Position numbers and translations under genes: made by a program
Notes under the pieces: generated by a model
Databases searched by the model: none
Told to the model about the DNA's origin: nothing
The model's input: only the letters and a program-made list of their open reading frames with translations
Source of the DNA: DATFRY01 sp963764695
GTDB taxonomy: Bacteria; Myxococcota_A; Polyangia; Haliangiales; Haliangiaceae
Direction: 5' to 3'
Length of the DNA stretch: 64,000 bases
Assembly: GCA_963764695.1 (NCBI GenBank)
Contig: CAVXTW010000003.1
Span: 1-64,000, forward strand
In this document: one piece after another, positions 60,101 through 64,000 of the stretch
Layout: the number at the start of each line of letters is the position of its first letter
Position numbering within the stretch: the stretch's first letter is position 1

Positions 60101-62879
60101 TGCGCTCGTCGCCGGCCTCGTCGTAATCGCCGTGGTCGATCTCCTGCGTGAGCTCGCCGTACTCGTTGAACGTTCGGGCAAAGTAGGTGCGCTTGCAGTC
60201 GCTCCCCGGGCAGCTCGCGCCGCCGTTGATATAGGTGTAGTCCCAGCGCCCGGTCGCCAGCGACGTCCACGGCACCGTCGCGCCGTTGGTCGTGTACTCG
60301 TAGACCGTCGAGGTCAAGAGCCGGCCGTCTCCGTCGCGGCGATCGACGCGCTCCGGCTTGGTCGCGGCGCCGTAGTCCTGGCGGAGCCAGGTCTCCGTGT
60401 ACGGACAGCCGGATTCTCCCGCGATGCACGGCCGCGTCTCCGTCTGGTAGCGGAAGCCCAGGAACCGCCGCTCGGCTCGATCGTAGAGCCCGCCCGCGTG
60501 GCTGTAGGTCGTCGTGTCCACGTCGCCGCGGCCGTCGTGCACCGATACCTCCGCCGCGGTCTGCACGATGGGCGGGTTGTTGGTGTTCTCCCACGTTGAC
60601 GACGGCTCGTAGCTCACCGTCGTCGTCCCGCCCGCGTCGTTTTCGAGCGACGTGAGCAGATCGGCGTGCGCCCCGCCGACGAACCACAGGCTTCGCGCCG
60701 TGCCACCGAAGATGGGCACCGTGTGGAGCTGCACCATCTCGGTCAGCCCGTCGCCGTTGACGTCCAGCGCGCGGTACTGGGGGTCGGAGATGAACGTCAG
60801 GCCGCCGTCGCTGGCCCCGGCCACGAAGTCGTCGCCGCCGGACAGCCACAGCCGGCGCTGATAGGTGACCGAAAGCCTGCACAGCTCGATGAGGTCGCCG
60901 CGACCGTCCCCGTTGATGTCCGCCGGCAGAAACTCGGATTCCGAGAGCAGGCAGTTCCCCGTGGTGCTGGATGCCAGGGTGAAGTCGACACCGGTTGACA
61001 GCCACACGCGGCGCTGGTAGGAGCCGAACGCGCCGGCGCCGATCTCGACCATGTCGGTCTTGCCGTCGCCGTTCACGTCCATCGGCATCAGGTGCTTGTC
61101 GTTGTCGAAGCTGATGCTGTAGTCCGTGCCAGCCTCGTACAAGCCTGTGCCGTGCGAGATCCAGACTCGCCTCGCCCATGACACGCTGAACTGGAACAGC
61201 TCGACGAGATCCGACTTGCCGTCGCCGTTGATGTCGATCGGATAAAAGCGAGCCGCGTCGCTGTAGTGCATGCCGGATTCGTCCGAAGTCTCGATGAAGG
61301 TCGTGCCGTCCGAGATCCACGTTCGGCGCCGATAGCTCCCCCAGCTCGGGTACAGCTCGAGCATGTCGGTCAGGCCGTCGCCGTTGATGTCCATGGCGAA
61401 GAATCGCGAGTCTTCGTCGTAGACGCCGATGTCGTTGTCCGTGCCTGCGTTCGTGAAACCGTCGCCGTTCGACAGCCAGATGCGACGTCCCCAGGTCACG
61501 AAGAGGAATGCATTCCGGTACAGCTCGACCGCGTCATCCATCCCGTCGCCGTTGACATCGGCGACGAGAAAGCGCGAGTACTGCGGGTCCGCGATGTTCG
61601 ACTCCGACGTCCTGGTGAAGCCGCTGCCGTCGGAGATCCACGCCGCGTGCTTGTTCGCGCACAGGACGAAGCACGCGCGATAGACCTCGAGCATGTCGGT
61701 CAAGCCGTCGCCGTTGATGTCCATCGGCAGGAACTGGCTGAACTCGCCGCTGTGCATCCCGGTGTCGGTGCCTCCGGCGACGAAGCCGGGGGTGCCGGCC
61801 TGGTAGCCGGCCGCGCGGGCGGGCAGGCTGGTCCCGCCGACGACGGTTCCCGAGCCGTCGACAACCGCGTCGCTGCCGAACTGCTGCACGCTCGAAAGCA
61901 GCGAACGTTCGCTCGCCGGGCTCGCCGCGTAGCTCAGCTTGTAGGCGCGCACGCGGCTGCCGCTCACCGTCACGTCGATCGTCTCGAGGCGGCCGCGGAG
62001 GGTCGACAGCCCGACCCCGGTGGCGACGAGCTCGACGTCCGGTCGCGGCTCGTAGTAGAAGGTGATGACCGCGCCGTTGTAGCTGATCGACTCCGGGTGC
62101 TCCCAGCAGCAGCCGAACTGGTCGGTCGCCCAGCTGTACGTGACCGCGTTGCCGCTGGTATCGGTGACCTGGCTCAGGCCCCACTTGTAATACACGTCGT
62201 CGGCCGTGCCCCAGCTGCCGTCGGGACCCGGATCCACGCCGTAAACCGGCGCGTAGACCGCCTCGGTGCCGTCCTTGCGGGTGATGGTCCAGCGGCTGTC
62301 CGCGCCCGCGCCGGTGAACGCGATCCTGGTGTAGTTCTCGGTCTGGGTCGAATGCGTTCCGCCGGCCGCGCAGCTCGGGCTCACGCTGCCCGGCGCGCAC
62401 GGCACCAGCTCCTCGCCGTCGAAAAGGAAGATGTCCGAGCCGTCGTCGTAGCTCGGCGCGCCCTTGCCGGGGCTGGCCCGCTCGATCAGCCCCAGGCCTT
62501 CGAGGGTCCAGCCCACGCCCAGCCAGCCGTTCACACCCGACGACTTGTAGGTCAACGACAGCTCTGGCGCGATCCCGTGAAACTCGGGCACCTCGAGCGG
62601 AATCGCGTCGGTGAAGGCTCCGAACGCGTTGACCTTCCGCTCGTCCTCCTCTTTCTCGTCCTTCTCGTCCTTGCCCTCGGTGTCGGTCTTCCACCAGTCG
62701 TTCGCGTCCTCGTCCCACCACGCGTTCTCGTCGCCCTCCCACCAGTCGGTGGGGTCGTCCTTCTCGTGATTCGCCACCTGATGGTTCTTCTCAGCGAGTG
62801 ACGTCGAGGCGCCAAACACGACGAGAACGAACAGCGCGCTCATCGAACCAGGCGTTGCGCGGCGGGCGGGTATCATCAT
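57141..62879 (-). CDS. Secreted SpvB / FG-GAP / RHS-repeat protein (toxin-like)
   Basis: 1912 residues from the ATG at 62879, chosen because GGGGAGGAAGAG precedes it and a signal peptide follows (MSALFVLVVFGASTSLA, cut near residue 29). Next is an acidic stretch with WW pairs at 46-47, 54-55 and 62-63, then an SpvB-like domain (about 85-370, IPLEVPEFHGIAPELSLTYK). About 375-740 hold repeated FG-GAP/VCBS calcium motifs (DINGDGLTDMLE, DVNGDGKTDMVE). About 850-1700 are YD/RHS repeats (YDAAGRATAHTD, YDGRGHLTRSID), ending in the RHS core GLQYLHARYYDPALGRFISPD near 1715. The last ~190 residues (DDDDDEDEEKAGG..., with Cys residues) are the variable tip, of no family I recognise. This layout matches TcC/SpvB-type toxin proteins. 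Confidence 0.93.
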   Translation of the reverse strand: MMIPARRATPGSMSALFVLVVFGASTSLAEKNHQVANHEKDDPTDWWEGDENAWWDEDANDWWKTDTEGKDEKDEKEEDERKVNAFGAFTDAIPLEVPEFHGIAPELSLTYKSSGVNGWLGVGWTLEGLGLIERASPGKGAPSYDDGSDIFLFDGEELVPCAPGSVSPSCAAGGTHSTQTENYTRIAFTGAGADSRWTITRKDGTEAVYAPVYGVDPGPDGSWGTADDVYYKWGLSQVTDTSGNAVTYSWATDQFGCCWEHPESISYNGAVITFYYEPRPDVELVATGVGLSTLRGRLETIDVTVSGSRVRAYKLSYAASPASERSLLSSVQQFGSDAVVDGSGTVVGGTSLPARAAGYQAGTPGFVAGGTDTGMHSGEFSQFLPMDINGDGLTDMLEVYRACFVLCANKHAAWISDGSGFTRTSESNIADPQYSRFLVADVNGDGMDDAVELYRNAFLFVTWGRRIWLSNGDGFTNAGTDNDIGVYDEDSRFFAMDINGDGLTDMLELYPSWGSYRRRTWISDGTTFIETSDESGMHYSDAARFYPIDINGDGKSDLVELFQFSVSWARRVWISHGTGLYEAGTDYSISFDNDKHLMPMDVNGDGKTDMVEIGAGAFGSYQRRVWLSTGVDFTLASSTTGNCLLSESEFLPADINGDGRGDLIELCRLSVTYQRRLWLSGGDDFVAGASDGGLTFISDPQYRALDVNGDGLTEMVQLHTVPIFGGTARSLWFVGGAHADLLTSLENDAGGTTTVSYEPSSTWENTNNPPIVQTAAEVSVHDGRGDVDTTTYSHAGGLYDRAERRFLGFRYQTETRPCIAGESGCPYTETWLRQDYGAATKPERVDRRDGDGRLLTSTVYEYTTNGATVPWTSLATGRWDYTYINGGASCPGSDCKRTYFARTFNEYGELTQEIDHGDYDEAGDERTRATAFVPNTTAYLVSKPADEKLFDGAGTAGALLNETLRYYDGAASWNQPPSAGLQTKEARWLSSPSSFVETRREYDAWGNVTAEIDALGARTEIEIDPIYHRFPTSTTNPLGQVTTTAWDAGCGEQTRTTDLNGQPTTMTYDPLCRLAETIAPGGKFERHTRVNLGDAGTQHERIERPGADGTGDPLWTATYFDGHRRIWRTASKGPDASTGDIYVDTTYNGRSQVAAVTEPYYWAAGASQPATYATTLGYDAVDRLTEVTFADGAQLTRSFALWSVTLTDELGRSKTDHKDADGNRIAHEEIVAGQVETVTYVYDGRGHLTRSIDPHDNVTTYAIDSLGRRTQVIDPDWGVWTYEYDAAGRATAHTDPRGRRTTFGHDLLGRKTRKTSLAGTGSAESVSWTYDQPAGGYYNIGKLTTMTDGAGEETVDYDAAGRAAHTVRTIDGTSYAFDHGFDAGDRALWTTYPDGDTLGTPGSPLRYDGAGRLASIPGYVLSARYEATGKLVELDNANGTVTTRRYAPERGRLTQITTSSGPTLIQDLAYARNAKGLITEVASAVANDRWTYQYDELDRLVSAMNESDPAYDQSFSYDAIGNITWSSRLGEYTYGSHRPHAVTAAGSNIYTYDAAGLMTAGAGRTMTWDGDNRLASVTEPGGSTLMTFTYDANGARIQQVEGATTRRYLGDDYEIEVGGATRKYISVGDALVARTEGTTPYWVHVDHLGSIQAETDASGVEVHRKTYRPFGDILSSAGTLEDEPRGYVGQRRDASGLQYLHARYYDPALGRFISPDLVIDGPSTVGLNRYAYSGNDPVNRKDINGLDDDDDEDEEKAGGNGGGGSWGPGSDLEEHVENKSRSNWVKGLDFLKKGATELCERFCDRALQSVLKKLPGSGEYLAIESGIKTGNDWADNPDFSTPPCGGLCGTLWRGTGQLIVTVSTGAWNYADSKLLNFPSAFKYLHDGHGGYYFDADSQGREIPSYPLLGTYP

Positions 62880-63117
62880 CGCTCTCTTCCTCCCCAGGGG
62901 TGGGCCTGGGGGCCGACGCGAGCAGAGAGCAGGCGCCGTGCCGGGGGCAACCGCGCAGAACCGCGCCCAGCGGAACGACGGACCTGGGGACCGGGCGCCC
63001 CACATCCGAGCTCGCGCGAGTCCAATACGGGATGACCGATTGCCAGCCCGGATCGCCCTCATGACGGCGAGATTCGAGTGGGCACGTCGTTGGCCCGAAG
63101 GGCTATCATCGCCGGCG

Positions 63118-64000
63118 ATGGGGGATCGCGGCGATTCGGACAGCGCGGCGACCGGCAATCCCCCGGTGGCGGCGGCGCCGAGGGCCCGACGAGGTCATCC
63201 CCACCACGACGACGCGCGCATCGGTGCCACCCGGAGCGGCACGCCGCGGCCGACCGAGGTCCTGCTGCCGGCGGTGCGGCTGCACGGCCGCGAAGGCGAC
63301 CACGATCCGACCACCGACGCGGCCGGCACGATGCCCACGCTGGAGGCCATGCGTCACTGGGAGGTTGACCGGACCCGCGTCTTCCTCCGCTGGGTCTCCC
63401 TGCTGGTGATCGCCCTTCCCGGCGCGATGCAGGTCCTCGGCGGCGACCCGATCGCCCGCGCGCTCCTCTACGGCGGCGTCGCGCTGGCTGCCGTGACCAT
63501 GGGCTGGCTGTACTGGGACCTTCGCGATCCCTCCCGCTATTCGCTGGGCAAAGTGCTCGTGGCCGCGTACAGCGGTGTGCTGGCCACCGTCGCCGGCATC
63601 TACTACTTCGGCGTGTTCTCTCCGGCGCCCGCCTGCGTCACGATGGGCATCTACTTCTTCAGCCTCGGGGGTACACGGCGATCGACCATCCTCCTGTACG
63701 CCGTCAACGCCTGCGCGCTGGCGGCGCTGGCGATCGCTATCGCATCCGGGTGGATCGCCGATCGCGGCCTGATCAAGGCCGAGAGCTTCACGCCGCTCCA
63801 GATGCTGGTCCTCCAGGGCGCGGTGCAGATCCTCTATCTGTGCAGCTTCGTCATCGCCCGCGCGACCCACAACGCCATGGTCGGCGCCATCGACCGGTTG
63901 CAAGCAGCCATGCGGGCGCTGGGCGCGCGCGAGGCGCTGCTGCTCGAGGCGCGGCAGGATCTCGACCGCGCCCTCGAGGTCGGCGGTCCGGGCCGCTTCA
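63118..64000 (+). CDS. Membrane protein, N-terminal part of a probable Ser/Thr kinase (runs off the window)
   Basis: 294 residues up to the window end. The first 75 residues are polar and probably cytoplasmic. Several membrane helices follow: VFLRWVSLLVIALPGAMQVLGG, ALLYGGVALAAVTMGWLYW, VLVAAYSGVLATVAGIYYFG, ILLYAVNACALAALAIAIASG and LQMLVLQGAVQILYLCSFVIA. A helix with RLQAAMRALGAREALLLEARQDLDRALEVGG follows. In myxobacterial kinases this segment immediately precedes the kinase domain, with a GGPGRF-type junction; here GGPGRF are the last residues visible. The kinase identity is therefore a guess from family experience. Divergent from the RHS gene, about 240 bases apart. Confidence 0.8.
   Translation, partial: MGDRGDSDSAATGNPPVAAAPRARRGHPHHDDARIGATRSGTPRPTEVLLPAVRLHGREGDHDPTTDAAGTMPTLEAMRHWEVDRTRVFLRWVSLLVIALPGAMQVLGGDPIARALLYGGVALAAVTMGWLYWDLRDPSRYSLGKVLVAAYSGVLATVAGIYYFGVFSPAPACVTMGIYFFSLGGTRRSTILLYAVNACALAALAIAIASGWIADRGLIKAESFTPLQMLVLQGAVQILYLCSFVIARATHNAMVGAIDRLQAAMRALGAREALLLEARQDLDRALEVGGPGRF

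Noticed and set aside
57141..63158. Longer RHS reading from 63158
   Set aside because: The extra 93 residues are Arg/Pro-rich without a ribosome binding site; the ATG at 62879 has a strong site and a signal peptide.

Overview
The window is a very GC-rich bacterial chromosome segment with strongly GC-ending codons. It looks like Myxococcota, most like the Polyangia/Haliangium side. The clues are several Ser/Thr kinases (one fused to an ATPase/TPR part, one with a PEGA-like tail), CHAT-TPR proteins, many ECF sigma factors, a DUF4157 giant protein, an ADOP-type permease with PadR regulator, an SpvB/FG-GAP/RHS protein and a TonB-C lipoprotein. Taxonomy is inferred from gene content only. No rRNA, tRNA, CRISPR array, IS element or replication origin was recognised.

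Layout. 0-6 kb: partial SDR and divergent TetR; PadR with its ADOP permease; TonB-C lipoprotein. 6-12.7 kb: kinase-ATPase-TPR protein, ECF sigma factor, second Ser/Thr kinase, cupin. 12.8-16.4 kb: tight operon of two acyl-CoA dehydrogenases and a chorismate mutase/prephenate dehydrogenase. 17.0-20.8 kb: CHAT module A (ECF sigma, zinc-finger anti-sigma, CHAT-TPR, small CxxC/CC protein). 20.9-30.8 kb: GNAT, a 2298-residue DUF4157 protein with toxin-like architecture, and three small downstream genes. 30.9-36.8 kb: CHAT module B, with a frameshifted sigma gene, anti-sigma, two CHAT-TPR genes and a small lipoprotein. 36.8-43 kb: broken LysR, broken HD-Nudix fusion, kptA, histidine kinase, NtrC-type regulator, CBS protein. 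43-46.4 kb: a kinase-like protein lacking every catalytic residue. 46.6-53.4 kb: lhr and glgX. 53.4-57 kb: DUF6600 protein, membrane protein, TetR/hydrolase pair with two palindromic operators. 57-63 kb: large SpvB/FG-GAP/RHS protein. End: start of a membrane protein, probably another kinase.

The most distinctive content is the repeated CHAT module. Both copies have the same gene order, overlapping start/stop codons and an ECF-type promoter with identical spacing (GCGTAAC, 17 bases, CGTCGTC), suggesting autoregulation. Module B records its own history: a 17-codon ORF between the two CHAT genes joins the start of the small-lipoprotein gene to the end of the anti-sigma gene, the scar of a tandem duplication followed by deletion. 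One CHAT copy lost about 68 residues in frame. The two modules flank the DUF4157 locus. A working model, not demonstrated here, is an envelope-sensing sigma/anti-sigma circuit with a secreted CHAT caspase-like effector.

Five apparent frameshifts (sigma B, LysR, HD-Nudix, and two in the pseudokinase C-terminus) all have the same sign (one extra base). Either these genes are decaying or the assembly has insertion errors, so 'pseudogene' calls here are provisional.
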